A stretch of 64,000 nucleotides of DNA from a bacterium D16-50. Lineage in GTDB: Bacteria > Bacillota > Clostridia > Lachnospirales > Lachnospiraceae. The position numbers and the translations under genes are program-made. Below, piece after piece: positions 46,445 through 55,060 of the stretch (position 1 is the stretch's first letter; each line of letters begins with the position of its first letter). The stretch spans positions 186,001 through 250,000 of the forward strand of contig RAZA01000002.1 in assembly GCA_003612485.1 (NCBI GenBank). The letters run 5' to 3'. The notes under the pieces were generated by a model. The model did not search any database. It saw only the letters and a program-made list of their open reading frames with translations, and was not told where the DNA came from.

Positions 46445-46702
46445 GCGCCACCTCTTGCTATATTGGATTTGCGGGCGAGCCCTTTATCCCCCGCAGCTTT
46501 TTATCTCCGTCATGGCTGCACCCGGCTCTGATCCCACAAAAGACATTATAATGACGAAGCTCTTTTCTGGCAACCGCTTCTTTACGGCAAAAGGGCATAC
46601 CGCCATATTTTTATCAATATAAAACAGTATAGGAGGGAAAAATAAATGTCATATGCATAGAAAACCCAAGAATTTCTTAAGATATTATAAGAAAAGAGAA
46701 AA

Positions 46703-46784
46703 AACGGCAGTTCCCCATCCCTGCGCCGTTCACACCGCCCTGTTGCACAGCCGATGCGACCTTTGCACTATGGGAACCGCCGTT
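46703..46784 (-). terminator. Long-range stem with 56-nt loop after the Cys-rich gene
   Basis: Minus-strand AACGGCGGTTCCC (46784-46772) pairs with GGGAACTGCCGTT (46715-46703), 13 pairs with one G-U, followed by TTTTTC. The other strand also ends in a T-rich run. It may be an unusual terminator of the Cys-rich transcript, about 110 nt after that stop, or a small structured RNA. A second perfect 8-bp hairpin (AACGCCGC / GCGGCGTT) sits at 46820-46841. The rest of the 46445-46892 gap shows no gene. Confidence 0.4.
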
Positions 46785-46892
46785 TCTTTTTATCAATCTT
46801 CTAGGTTCCGGGCCGTTCCAACGCCGCTTTCCTGCGGCGTTTTACCTATCCCGGTGCCATCACCGCCCCCGCATTATGCTTTCGCCGGCGGA

Positions 46893-47276
46893 TTACGCCT
46901 CGCAGTCATCCCTATCGTCCCTATGGGAAAATCCGGGGTACTCCTGCCAGGGCGGAGGAATCATTCCGGGCACCCCGCAGCTCTCCCTGCTGTCAGCAGC
47001 GCAGCCGCAGTCTTCATGTTTATGGTGATGCTCTTCCTCGCAGCCGCAGCCGCCTCTCCTATCGGAATCTCTCCTATCACAGCAGCCGGGCATGGTTCCC
47101 CTGCCTCTTCCATTTCCGCGGCAGTCATCGGCACGGCCGCAGCCGCAATTCCCCCTGCCTCCGTCGCCGCATCTGTCACAATCACAGCCGCAGCTGTGGC
47201 AGCCGCAGCTTCTGCCGCAGCCGTTTCTCCAGCCGCCGCAGCAGCCAAGCAGGAACAACAATATGATACAGTTCAT
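46893..47276 (-). CDS. Cysteine-rich small protein with hydrophobic N-terminus
   Basis: 127 aa from the ATG at 47276, with GGAG at 6 nt; an ATG four codons upstream overlaps that site. After MNCIILLFLLGCCGGWRNGC the protein is a string of CxC and CC motifs with Gly, Arg and Asp (CGCHSCGCDCDRCG), a HHHKH cluster, and a Pro-rich end. It has 21 cysteines (about 17 percent). I do not recognise a named family. Similar unnamed Cys-rich proteins occur in Lachnospiraceae as far as I recall. Metal binding or disulfide cross-linking in the spore coat are the obvious possibilities. A sigma-K-like promoter precedes it. Confidence 0.65.
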   Translation of the reverse strand: MNCIILLFLLGCCGGWRNGCGRSCGCHSCGCDCDRCGDGGRGNCGCGRADDCRGNGRGRGTMPGCCDRRDSDRRGGCGCEEEHHHKHEDCGCAADSRESCGVPGMIPPPWQEYPGFSHRDDRDDCEA

Positions 47277-47303
47277 ATTTCTCTCCATATGATGTATTTA
47301 TGG

Positions 47304-47331
47304 TATCATATGCCGGACTCCTCAAAACCGT
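47304..47331 (-). promoter_or_regulatory. Possible sigma-K-type promoter of the Cys-rich gene
   Basis: Minus-strand AC at 47331-47330, 17-nt gap, then CATATGATA (47312-47304), matching the CATAnnnTA -10 of mother-cell sigma-K promoters. Distance to the ribosome binding site leaves a leader of about 20 nt. Such short motifs occur by chance, so this is tentative. Confidence 0.35.
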
Positions 47332-47428
47332 GCCGGACCCTGCCCGTTTTTACTTCCCGATTCTGCATCGCTTCCTAAACGGAATTCTCCATACCGCCCC
47401 TTCTTGCCTTCTTTATGAATCAATGCCG

Positions 47429-49309
47429 TCAGCCGGAACAATATCTGCCCACATAGACCGAAATTGCTCTGGGCCCCACCTTCCTCAGCCAGCCGCTCTT
47501 CTCCTCTTCCTTTGTGTCTTCCGTCTCTTCCGTAGAAAAAGCTTTGGTCCATTCCATCCCCTTGGGAAGCTTTGGCAAGGCCAGCTCCTGTCCTACCCAG
47601 TCCATGTTCATGGCCAGATACAGAAATGTATCGTCGGATTTTTCTTCCCTCTGGGCATACTTTCCGCAGAACATGATGCCGATGTGCCGGAAGCAGCCGT
47701 CCGTCCGGGGCTGCCAGGCGTTCTGCCCATGGTAGGACAGATCCGGATATCCGCAGGCCAAATAATCCATCAGGCGCAGCTCCTTAGCCGGATGCAGAAT
47801 GGGATGCTCCCTCCGAAACGCCACCAGTTTCTTCCAAAAGTCCAGAATTTCCTTATTTTTCTTCCCTTGTTCCCAGTCCAGCCAGGTGATGGCATTGTCC
47901 TGACAATAAGGGTTGTTGTTGCCCTTCTGGGAATTTCCGAATTCGTCGCCCATAAACAGCAGCGGAGTGGACTGTGAAAACAGCAATAGGCACATGGCAT
48001 TCTTCATCTGCCTCAGCCGCAGCTGTCTGGTTCTTTTCCTTCGGGCAGCCCCTTCCTCTCCACAGTTCCAGCTGCAGTTGTAGTCGTTCCCGTCCCGATT
48101 CTCCTCACCGTTGTGTTCGTTATGCTTCCGGTCATAGGACACCAGATCTGCAAGGGTGAAGCCGTAATAGTTGGAAATGTAGTGAATAGCCCCTGCTTGG
48201 TCCGGAATATGGCGCATATGATAAAGCACGCTGTCCAGCATGCCCCCGTCCCCCTTCAGGAACCTGCGCATGTCATAATACCATGCATCATTGTATTCCC
48301 CCAAATGGGGATAAGCCGGAGCCTGATTCCCATTGCTGCCGGTATCGAAACAGTAATACCAGATCTTGGTGTCCGCCAAAAGCTCGTCCGCCGCCAGCAT
48401 GTCCGCCATCAGGTTTTCACCCATCAAATGGAAGCCGTCCACATGATACTCCAGCACCCAGAATCGAAGGATCTCCGTAATCTCCCCGGGCTGCACTCCC
48501 CAAGGAAAATAGAACTGCATCACAAGCTCCATGTGATTTCTGTGCAGCTCCCTGACCAATGCCTTGAACTCCCCGGCAGGATCCCCTGCGGCATAGGCTG
48601 CCTTCGGCGCATAATAGAAGCCTTTTTTGTATCCCCAATAGTTCAGCTTCCTCTGGGCCGGATTCCATTCAAAGGGCGGATTCGTCCCGTCCCCAAACCG
48701 CGGCTCCCCGGTCCTCATGCCATGAGCGGATTCTCTGACAGCCTCCTCCCTATAGGGAAGCTCCGTAAACTCATATGCCGGCTGCAGCTCTATGGTTGTC
48801 ACGCCTATTTCCCTCAGGTAGGGAATCTTCTCCGCCAGCCCTGCAAACGTTCCTCTATGCTTCACGCCTGACGATGCATGTTTCGTAAAACCTCTTACAT
48901 GAAGGCAGTAGCCTATGGCCTGATGGTACGGAATTCTGGGAAAGCGATCCACTCCCCATTCAAAGCCCTCCTCAGGAAACGCAGCTCTCAGATCCCTCAC
49001 GTCCGCCGCTTTCCCGAAAGCCTGCCTGCCGGGAAAGGCTCTCCCCCGGTCGTCCGGCACCGGCATATCCTCCTCATAGAAAAGCCAGCTGACGGAATCT
49101 GCATCTATATTCTTCAACGTACTGCAGTAGACATTTCCGATTCTGTCCTCCTGCGCAAAGGGAACCTTTTCCAGCTCTCTGCCCGTCTTTCTATCATACA
49201 GCAGGATTCCACAAGAAGCGGCTCTGGATACGAAAGAGAAACGTACACCCCCCTCTTCTTTATGGACACCGAGGGGGTATGGCTTTTTCTGCAAGTTTTT
49301 TTCTGTCAT
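47429..49309 (-). CDS. GlgX/isoamylase-like GH13 homologue lacking catalytic residues
   Basis: 626 aa with GGAGGGAG upstream. An N-terminal CBM48-like domain (PYPLGVHKEEGGVRFSFVSR) is followed by a GH13 barrel that aligns well with glycogen debranching enzymes, including YDRKHNEHNGEENRDG and FMGDEFGNSQKGNNNPYCQD. However, the nucleophile motif VDGFRFD reads VDGFHLM (Met296). The acid/base motif IAEPWD reads WYYCFD (Tyr319). The HDGFTL motif reads YYGFTL (Tyr382). Conserved region I has also lost its Asp and His. Hydrolysis by the GH13 mechanism should be impossible. It is probably a glucan-binding or regulatory pseudoenzyme; no other glycogen gene is in the window. Confidence 0.88.
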   Translation of the reverse strand: MTEKNLQKKPYPLGVHKEEGGVRFSFVSRAASCGILLYDRKTGRELEKVPFAQEDRIGNVYCSTLKNIDADSVSWLFYEEDMPVPDDRGRAFPGRQAFGKAADVRDLRAAFPEEGFEWGVDRFPRIPYHQAIGYCLHVRGFTKHASSGVKHRGTFAGLAEKIPYLREIGVTTIELQPAYEFTELPYREEAVRESAHGMRTGEPRFGDGTNPPFEWNPAQRKLNYWGYKKGFYYAPKAAYAAGDPAGEFKALVRELHRNHMELVMQFYFPWGVQPGEITEILRFWVLEYHVDGFHLMGENLMADMLAADELLADTKIWYYCFDTGSNGNQAPAYPHLGEYNDAWYYDMRRFLKGDGGMLDSVLYHMRHIPDQAGAIHYISNYYGFTLADLVSYDRKHNEHNGEENRDGNDYNCSWNCGEEGAARRKRTRQLRLRQMKNAMCLLLFSQSTPLLFMGDEFGNSQKGNNNPYCQDNAITWLDWEQGKKNKEILDFWKKLVAFRREHPILHPAKELRLMDYLACGYPDLSYHGQNAWQPRTDGCFRHIGIMFCGKYAQREEKSDDTFLYLAMNMDWVGQELALPKLPKGMEWTKAFSTEETEDTKEEEKSGWLRKVGPRAISVYVGRYCSG

Positions 49310-49464
49310 TGTCGCTCTCCCTCCATCTTTTCCCGGAATTTATCCAACAGATCGTCATGAACGTATTTCAACTAAAATATTGACACTTTTAGACAAAAAA
49401 GTCCTCAGACATCCCCATTTTATCATATTTCTGAAACAATAGAAAGTAGGAAATCACATTTATT

Positions 49465-49530
49465 TGACATTTGACATGAAATATGCGCAGAAAAATCCCG
49501 TTTGACTGACATTTGATTTGAAATATGTGG
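49465..49530. repeat. Two 23-24 bp imperfect direct repeats in a divergent promoter region
   Basis: TGACATTTGACATGAAATATG at 49465 and TGACATTTGATTTGAAATATG at 49507 (first 21 bp, two mismatches), start to start 42 bp, four helical turns. They lie just upstream of the -35 at 49537, between the divergent GH13-like and DUF1292 genes. They look like a pair of protein-binding sites. The remainder of the 49310-49610 gap holds promoters only. Confidence 0.5.
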
Positions 49531-49536
49531 TTTTGC

Positions 49537-49565
49537 TTGCGCATCCAGATAGATGCGGGTATAAT
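49537..49565 (+). promoter_or_regulatory. Promoter of the DUF1292 gene
   Basis: TTGCGC (49537-49542), 17-nt spacer, TATAAT (49560-49565). Confidence 0.65.
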
Positions 49566-49610
49566 AGACATATCCAAGATAATTGTATGCAATGCATGGG
49601 AGGTGCGTTT

Positions 49611-49925
49611 ATGGGAAACAAAAATGATTACGAAGATGAAGAAATGACCGTAGAGCTGGAGCTCGACGATGGAACGATGGTTAACTGTGCCGTCATAACC
49701 ATCCTGACAGTGGAAGCCAAAGATTACATTGTGCTTCTTCCCCTGAATGAAAATGGGGAAAACGAAGACGGAGAGGTATGGTTCTACCGCTACAGCGAGA
49801 ATCCTGACGACCCCAACGAGGAGCCCGTGCTGGATTATATCGATGATGATGACGAATACGAAAAGGTTTCGGACGCCTTTGACGAGTATCTGGACAATTG
49901 CGAATTTGACGAGATGACGGACTGA
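49611..49925 (+). CDS. DUF1292 family acidic protein
   Basis: 104 aa from the ATG at 49611, with GGGAGGTG upstream. It is a short beta-rich domain (MTVELELDDGTMVNCAVITI, DYIVLLPLNENG, WFYRYSENPDDPNEEPVLDY) with a very acidic C-terminus, the pattern of DUF1292. Members are widespread in Firmicutes and the role is unknown; relatives are found in the ruvX/yqgF neighbourhood. It is convergent with the helicase gene, with 31 nt between the stops. Confidence 0.88.
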   Translation: MGNKNDYEDEEMTVELELDDGTMVNCAVITILTVEAKDYIVLLPLNENGENEDGEVWFYRYSENPDDPNEEPVLDYIDDDDEYEKVSDAFDEYLDNCEFDEMTD

Positions 49926-49956
49926 GCAGACCGGCTGATGCAATTGGCCCAAAAAT

Positions 49957-51942
49957 TCACAAGAGCGGTTTGAGAAATCTGGACGGCAGCCTGGGGCGTT
50001 CCTTTGTGCCTTTGACACAAAGGAGCTCCAGGCTTTTTTTCGCTCTGGTCATGGCCACATAGAATATCCTGCGCTCCTCTTCCACGGTCCTTTCGTCCGG
50101 CAGTCTTCCGTGGGGAAACACGCCTTCGTTGCAGTCCGGGATCCACACCCTATCGAACTCCAGCCCTTTTGCCCCATGAACCGTAAGCAGCTGTACGGGA
50201 GGACGTCTCTTTGTCCCTTCTTGTCCGCCTTCTTCGTCTTCCCTGCATTCACCCATTTGCCTGCTTTTCCCGTCCCGCCCGGTTCCTCTGTTTTGCCCGT
50301 TTTCCATGGCTTGGGCGTACTCTTTCTGAAAGGAAATCCAGTCCTTCAGGCTTTTTTGCTTGGCGGCGTCCTCCTTGAGCCATTCCAGCAGCTCCTGCCA
50401 CTGGATCCACTTGTCCGGCCTTCCCGCGGCCTCCTCCCTCAGATACCCCTCATAGCCTGCGGCCTTCAGAATGTAGTTCACCGCCGGCACAAGGGACAGC
50501 GTTCCTATCTTTTTCAGCTGCTTTTCAAAATAATACAGCGTCTCCAGCACTTCCTTTTTTTGTCTCGGAGGCAGCAGAGCCTCCTCATAATACCGGATCA
50601 TATCATTGACCCCGCCCCCGCCCTCCCCCAGAGACTCCCGGCTGATATAGCGGGAGGGTCTATTCATGATCCGAAGCATCTGCTCTCTGGTTCCCTGCCC
50701 CTGAGCCACCTCCAGATACGCGCAGATATCCTTCACGATAAAATGCTCATATATGCTGGCTGCCCTCTCCCGCATTACATAGGGGATGCCAGCCGCCTTC
50801 AGTCTGGCCGCCAGCCCCTGCATATAGGAATTGGTGCGAAACAAAACCGCCCGGCTCTCCGTTCCCAAAGCCTCCTCCGAAAGAATCTGCAGCAAATATC
50901 CCTGCTGTTTCTCACTGCTTTCAAAAGTATGCAGCGAGACAGCCCCGGCATGCTCCCCTGTCAAGCGCCTCTCTCCCTGAGAAACTGCTGCCGCCCTCAG
51001 CTCCTTAGGGAATCTGTCCTTGTTCTCTCCTATAACGGTCAGGGACGCTTTGACAATCTCGGGCACGCTTCGATAATTTATATCCAGCAGAATCTGTCTG
51101 GCTGAAAACTCCTGCGCAAACTGCTTCAGACACGCCGGCTCAGAGCCTCGAAATCCATAGATGGATTGATCGTCATCCCCCACCGCAAATAGATTGTAAG
51201 GCTCGGCCGAAAGCAGCTTTACCGCCTGATACTGCACGGGATTCACATCCTGAAACTCATCGATGAGGATGTGCCGAAAACGCTTCTGCCAATACTCCCT
51301 TGTCTCCCTGCTCTCCTCCAGCAGCAGCCTGCAGTCGTACAGCATATCGTCGAAATCAATCCCCCCCGCCTTCCGCACAGCCTGTTGGTATTCCTGACAG
51401 ATATCCGGAAATAGCTGCCTCCACCTTCCGGGAGCCTTGCGGGCCGCCTCCGAGGGCCTGATGGTATTTTTATAATAGCTGATAGCTGACAGAATCTCCA
51501 GAGCCTCCTCGCCAAGCCCTTCCCAGCCTCCCCGGCCTGATTCCTGCTGATCCGCTTTTTTCTCATAAGTTTTCAATATGGGTATCAAAAGATTTTTCTT
51601 TTCTGAAGTCTTTAGAATTCGATCCGAATGCAATGCGTGAGATTCTTTCAGAATATGGTAGAACGCGGAGTGAAAAGTTCCGAAGTTGACGGGATAGGAA
51701 ACGGAAGAAGCGCACATCCGCCGGAATCGCTCCTGCATGGACAACGCCGCCTCCTTCATGAAGGTAATGACCAAAATGGATTCCGGCGGCACTCCCCGCT
51801 CCAGAAGACAGAGAATGCGGCCGGCGATGGTGAAGGTTTTTCCGGAACCGGGGCCGGCCAACAGCAGCACCGGCCCCTCTTTGTGAAGCACGGCTTGGCG
51901 CTGCGCCTCGTTCATTCCATCCAGTTTCAGCGTTTCAGGCAT
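49957..51942 (-). CDS. UvrD/PcrA-like superfamily 1 DNA helicase
   Basis: About 660 aa from the ATG at 51942, which overlaps the gltX stop by 8 nt. Helicase motifs in order are Walker [18 protein letters not shown], motif [20 protein letters not shown], motif [16 protein letters not shown], motif [11 protein letters not shown], motif [19 protein letters not shown] and motif [21 protein letters not shown]. It unwinds DNA 3' to 5' in repair or conflict resolution. It is shorter than PcrA (about 740 aa) and lacks the usual PcrA C-terminus, so it is a clostridial UvrD paralogue rather than the main PcrA. An AlaGlnArg-rich linker near residues 560-590 is low complexity. Confidence 0.9.
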   Translation of the reverse strand: MPETLKLDGMNEAQRQAVLHKEGPVLLLAGPGSGKTFTIAGRILCLLERGVPPESILVITFMKEAALSMQERFRRMCASSVSYPVNFGTFHSAFYHILKESHALHSDRILKTSEKKNLLIPILKTYEKKADQQESGRGGWEGLGEEALEILSAISYYKNTIRPSEAARKAPGRWRQLFPDICQEYQQAVRKAGGIDFDDMLYDCRLLLEESRETREYWQKRFRHILIDEFQDVNPVQYQAVKLLSAEPYNLFAVGDDDQSIYGFRGSEPACLKQFAQEFSARQILLDINYRSVPEIVKASLTVIGENKDRFPKELRAAAVSQGERRLTGEHAGAVSLHTFESSEKQQGYLLQILSEEALGTESRAVLFRTNSYMQGLAARLKAAGIPYVMRERAASIYEHFIVKDICAYLEVAQGQGTREQMLRIMNRPSRYISRESLGEGGGGVNDMIRYYEEALLPPRQKKEVLETLYYFEKQLKKIGTLSLVPAVNYILKAAGYEGYLREEAAGRPDKWIQWQELLEWLKEDAAKQKSLKDWISFQKEYAQAMENGQNRGTGRDGKSRQMGECREDEEGGQEGTKRRPPVQLLTVHGAKGLEFDRVWIPDCNEGVFPHGRLPDERTVEEERRIFYVAMTRAKKSLELLCVKGTKERPRLPSRFLKPLL

Positions 51943-53479
51943 TCTGCAGCAGCTCCATGCCCTTCCGGATTCTCCTGACGGTCTCCTCCCGGCCAAGGAT
52001 CTCCATGATCTCCGTCGCTCCGGCAGGAGTCATTTGCTTGCCGGACACCGCCGTGCGAATAGGCCACATGACGAAACCGTTCTTACAGCCCTTCTCCTCC
52101 ACGTATCTGGCCAGCATCCCATACAGCCCGTCATTGCTGTAGTCTTCCTGCCTCTCCAAAAGAGGAAGCACCTCCGCAAGCACTTCCAGAGAGGACTCCT
52201 TGGTGGTTTTCATCTTTTTATGAGCATACATTTCCGCACTGTATTCCGGCAATTCCCTGAAGAAATCCACCATTTCCTCAATATCGTTGAATACCTCTAT
52301 GCGTGTCTTTACCATGGCGGCGATCTTTCTCAGCTGGGTTTCCCCGAAAAGACGGGAAACGGTCTCCTCCTCATGGCTCAGGCCGCCTTTCCCGGCATCC
52401 GAAGCCTTACCGCCATCCTCCGTGCATACCTCAGGCGTCAGCGCCCTCTGCAGATAAGGCTTGGCCATCTCATAGAATCTCTCCTCATCCATGGCCTTGA
52501 TATATTCTCCGTTCATCCAGCGCAGCTTTACCACATCATAGACCGCAGGAGACTTACTGATTCTGCGATAGTCAAATGCCTCAATCAGCTGATCCAAAGA
52601 AAAAATTTCCCGATTGTCGTCCGGGCTCCAGCCAAGAAGCGCGATAAAATTCACCACCGCCTCCGCCAGAAAGCCCTGCTCCATCAGATCCTCGAAAGAG
52701 GTGCTGCCACCTCGCTTGGCAAGCTTTTTGTGGTTCTCGTCCGTCACCAAAGGTAGATGAACGTATTTGGGAGGTTCCCAGCCGAAGGCCTCGTACAGTC
52801 TGGTGTATTTGGGAGAGGAGGACAAATATTCATTTCCCCGCACCACATGGGTGATAGCCATGGTATGATCGTCCACCACATTGGCAAAATTATAGGTGGG
52901 ATAGCCGTCCGACTTGATCAGAATCATATCGTCAAGCTCCGCATTGTCCACCGTGATATCTCCGTACAGTTCGTCATGGAAGGTAGTGCTCCCCTCTCTG
53001 GGATTGTTCTGGCGGATGACGAAGGGCTTCCCTGCCGCCAGATTCGCCTCTATCTCCTCTTTGCCCAGAGACAGACAGTGCTTGTCGTAAACGGTGATTT
53101 CCTTCCCCTCCACCACCTCCGTCTTCAGGGACGCCAGTCTTTCCTTGTCACAGAAGCAATAGTAGGCCTCCCCCTTCTCCACGAGCTCTTTGGCATACTT
53201 CATGTAAATCCCGGTTTTCATCCGTTCGCTCTGCACATAAGGCCCGTATCCGCCGTCCTTGTCCGGCCCCTCGTCGTGCTTCAGCCCCACCCTCTCAAGG
53301 GTGCGGTAGATGATCTCCGTAGCCCCCTCCACGAATCGCTCCTGATCCGTGTCCTCGATACGGAGCATAAAGTCGCCGCCCTCATGCTTTGCGATTAAAA
53401 ACTCATAAAGGGCGGAACGCAGATTACCCACGTGCATCCGCCCCGTAGGACTCGGCGCATATCTCGTCCTGATTTTCAT
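51935..53479 (-). CDS. gltX: Glutamyl-tRNA synthetase
   Basis: 514 aa with GGAGGAAA upstream. HIGH-type motif in [20 protein letters not shown], zinc-free insertion, and the KMSKS equivalent in [19 protein letters not shown], where the usual KLSKR is KLAKR. The C-terminal anticodon-binding domain ends [21 protein letters not shown] Gly/Lys-rich stretch near residue 360 ([13 protein letters not shown]) is an insertion relative to most homologues. It charges tRNA-Glu, and probably tRNA-Gln via the amidotransferase route usual in Firmicutes. First gene of an operon with the helicase. Confidence 0.95.
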   Translation of the reverse strand: MKIRTRYAPSPTGRMHVGNLRSALYEFLIAKHEGGDFMLRIEDTDQERFVEGATEIIYRTLERVGLKHDEGPDKDGGYGPYVQSERMKTGIYMKYAKELVEKGEAYYCFCDKERLASLKTEVVEGKEITVYDKHCLSLGKEEIEANLAAGKPFVIRQNNPREGSTTFHDELYGDITVDNAELDDMILIKSDGYPTYNFANVVDDHTMAITHVVRGNEYLSSSPKYTRLYEAFGWEPPKYVHLPLVTDENHKKLAKRGGSTSFEDLMEQGFLAEAVVNFIALLGWSPDDNREIFSLDQLIEAFDYRRISKSPAVYDVVKLRWMNGEYIKAMDEERFYEMAKPYLQRALTPEVCTEDGGKASDAGKGGLSHEEETVSRLFGETQLRKIAAMVKTRIEVFNDIEEMVDFFRELPEYSAEMYAHKKMKTTKESSLEVLAEVLPLLERQEDYSNDGLYGMLARYVEEKGCKNGFVMWPIRTAVSGKQMTPAGATEIMEILGREETVRRIRKGMELLQNA

Positions 53480-53584
53480 AGGCTTTCCTCCACTCAGTCA
53501 TTCTTGTAACCTATTTTAATCTCTCATGACGAAAAAATCAATATACTTATCAGACTATTTCACGGCAGATTATATCAGGACCCA

Positions 53585-54787
53585 TCAGCCCGCCGCATCA
53601 TAAAGATCCCGATACTCCGCACCGCCTCCGAACCCATAGCTCCATACCTGCTTGATCTGATCCCCTATCTCCTCAAAGCTCCAGCTCCTCCTGCTTCTGG
53701 CAACGCAGTTGGAATCGTTCACCTTGAAGCCATCTTTATCATATCCGTATATCACGATAAAATGCCCTCCCGTGGTGAAATCCCCCGGACTCATGGAACA
53801 GATAAGGACACAGCCCTGATCCAAGGCCGCCTTCATCTGCCTCTCGTTTATTCCCGGCTGACCCACTTCCACACCGTACATGGCAGGAAACTCCTCCAGA
53901 AGGGCCCACGCGGTTCCCGCGCCCCATACATAGTATCCGTTCTCCATGCTAAATTGCGCTATGAAATCCGGCGTCAGCGTCTCGTCCTCCAGCAGATACC
54001 AGCAAACCATGGAAAGACAAGTTGGTCCGCACCCCGCCAGCCCTATACTGCCGTCGTCCCCATATTCCACATACCCCCATCTGGGATCCCACTGCAGGAA
54101 AAGAGGAAATTCCTGAGCTTTTTCCGAATCCGTGAAACCGCCCTGAGCCACTTTTCGGGCCGTAGGATAACCTGCCGCGAAATCCGCCATCTCCGGATTG
54201 TTGGCCAGAGCCTCCAGCATCCTCCCCGAATAGGCATCCGCATTGTCATAGATCTCTTTTATAAGTTCATTGTCTCTGGAAAGCTCCTTCAGCCGCTGAA
54301 GCACCTCCCTATCGTTTCTCTTCACGGGCCTCCCCACGTCCTCCAGACCACACAGCTCCACATAATCCTGCCCCGCCTTTCCGGGGCTTTTCCCTGAGAC
54401 GCCGCCTGAGGAGGGAATCTGCCCATTTTCTGCTCCATAGGATTTCCCGTCGCCTCCGGACGAGGAAGAGTCCCGAACTTTCCCGGAAACGGTCTGCGGA
54501 TCCTTAGCGCTGCCGTACCATCCCTGAGAGCTGCCGGAAACGGAAGCGCTGGACACAGTCTGATCCGATGTCTTCCCCTGACTCAGCCGCCCCAGCATAT
54601 CCGTCATGTCACTGATTTGTACCTGAAGATGCAGAGAATAGGCCATGTTTGCCACCAGCAGCATACAGATCACCGTCAGGCCAAAAGGTCTCCTCCCTCT
54701 TCCCTTCTGTCTGGTCCCCGCCCTTCTGGGCATGTCTCTTCTTTCCTGCTCTCTTATTCCCTGATTCTTCCTTTGTCTGTTGTCCAA
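53585..54787 (-). CDS. Membrane-anchored C39-like papain-fold peptidase
   Basis: 400 aa from a TTG at 54787 with AGGAGG at 8 nt; an ATG 18 codons later is the alternative. A basic N-terminus leads to one membrane helix (FGLTVICMLLVANMAYSL), then a Ser/Gly-rich linker of about 120 residues and a helical segment. The C-terminal peptidase_C39_2 domain has oxyanion Gln in FLQWDPRWGY, Cys in AGCGPTCLSMVCWYL, His in TTGGHFIVIYGYD and a final Asp/Asn in KVNDSNC. It should act outside the membrane, on peptides or peptidoglycan stem peptides; no ABC exporter accompanies it. Confidence 0.88.
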   Translation of the reverse strand: MDNRQRKNQGIREQERRDMPRRAGTRQKGRGRRPFGLTVICMLLVANMAYSLHLQVQISDMTDMLGRLSQGKTSDQTVSSASVSGSSQGWYGSAKDPQTVSGKVRDSSSSGGDGKSYGAENGQIPSSGGVSGKSPGKAGQDYVELCGLEDVGRPVKRNDREVLQRLKELSRDNELIKEIYDNADAYSGRMLEALANNPEMADFAAGYPTARKVAQGGFTDSEKAQEFPLFLQWDPRWGYVEYGDDGSIGLAGCGPTCLSMVCWYLLEDETLTPDFIAQFSMENGYYVWGAGTAWALLEEFPAMYGVEVGQPGINERQMKAALDQGCVLICSMSPGDFTTGGHFIVIYGYDKDGFKVNDSNCVARSRRSWSFEEIGDQIKQVWSYGFGGGAEYRDLYDAAG

Positions 54788-54956
54788 TCCTTCAACCTCC
54801 TATGGATTCTCCTGCCTGCGCCGTCTATCACATTATTCCCCGCCAATGTTTCAAACTCCCAACATAAATGCATCATACTTGTAAAACATAGGAGTTTTGT
54901 ATCTTATTTCTTCAGGCCTATTTTTTACAACCTGACTGTTCAAAAAATCCTCGCAT

Positions 54957-54995
54957 AAAAATACGCTCCACGGGCCGGATTTCCTCCCGTGGAGC
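54957..54995 (-). terminator. Intrinsic terminator of the pta-ackA operon
   Basis: Minus-strand perfect 10-bp stem GCTCCACGGG / CCCGTGGAGC (54995-54965) with an 11-nt loop, followed by GTATTTTTA, 66 nt after the ackA stop. Confidence 0.85.
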
Positions 54996-55060
54996 TTGAT
55001 TTTATTGCAGCTTCATTTTAATGCAGCTTTATTTTAAAGATTTATTTTTAGCAATGACGC

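Noticed and set aside
46641..46663. AGGAGGG followed by a four-codon ORF (Met-Ser-Tyr-Ala-stop) on the plus strand
   Set aside because: No promoter and nothing coded after it; probably chance or a relic.
49389..50018. 209-codon minus-strand frame opposite the DUF1292 gene
   Set aside because: Shadow of a recognised DUF1292 protein that has a promoter and a strong ribosome binding site.
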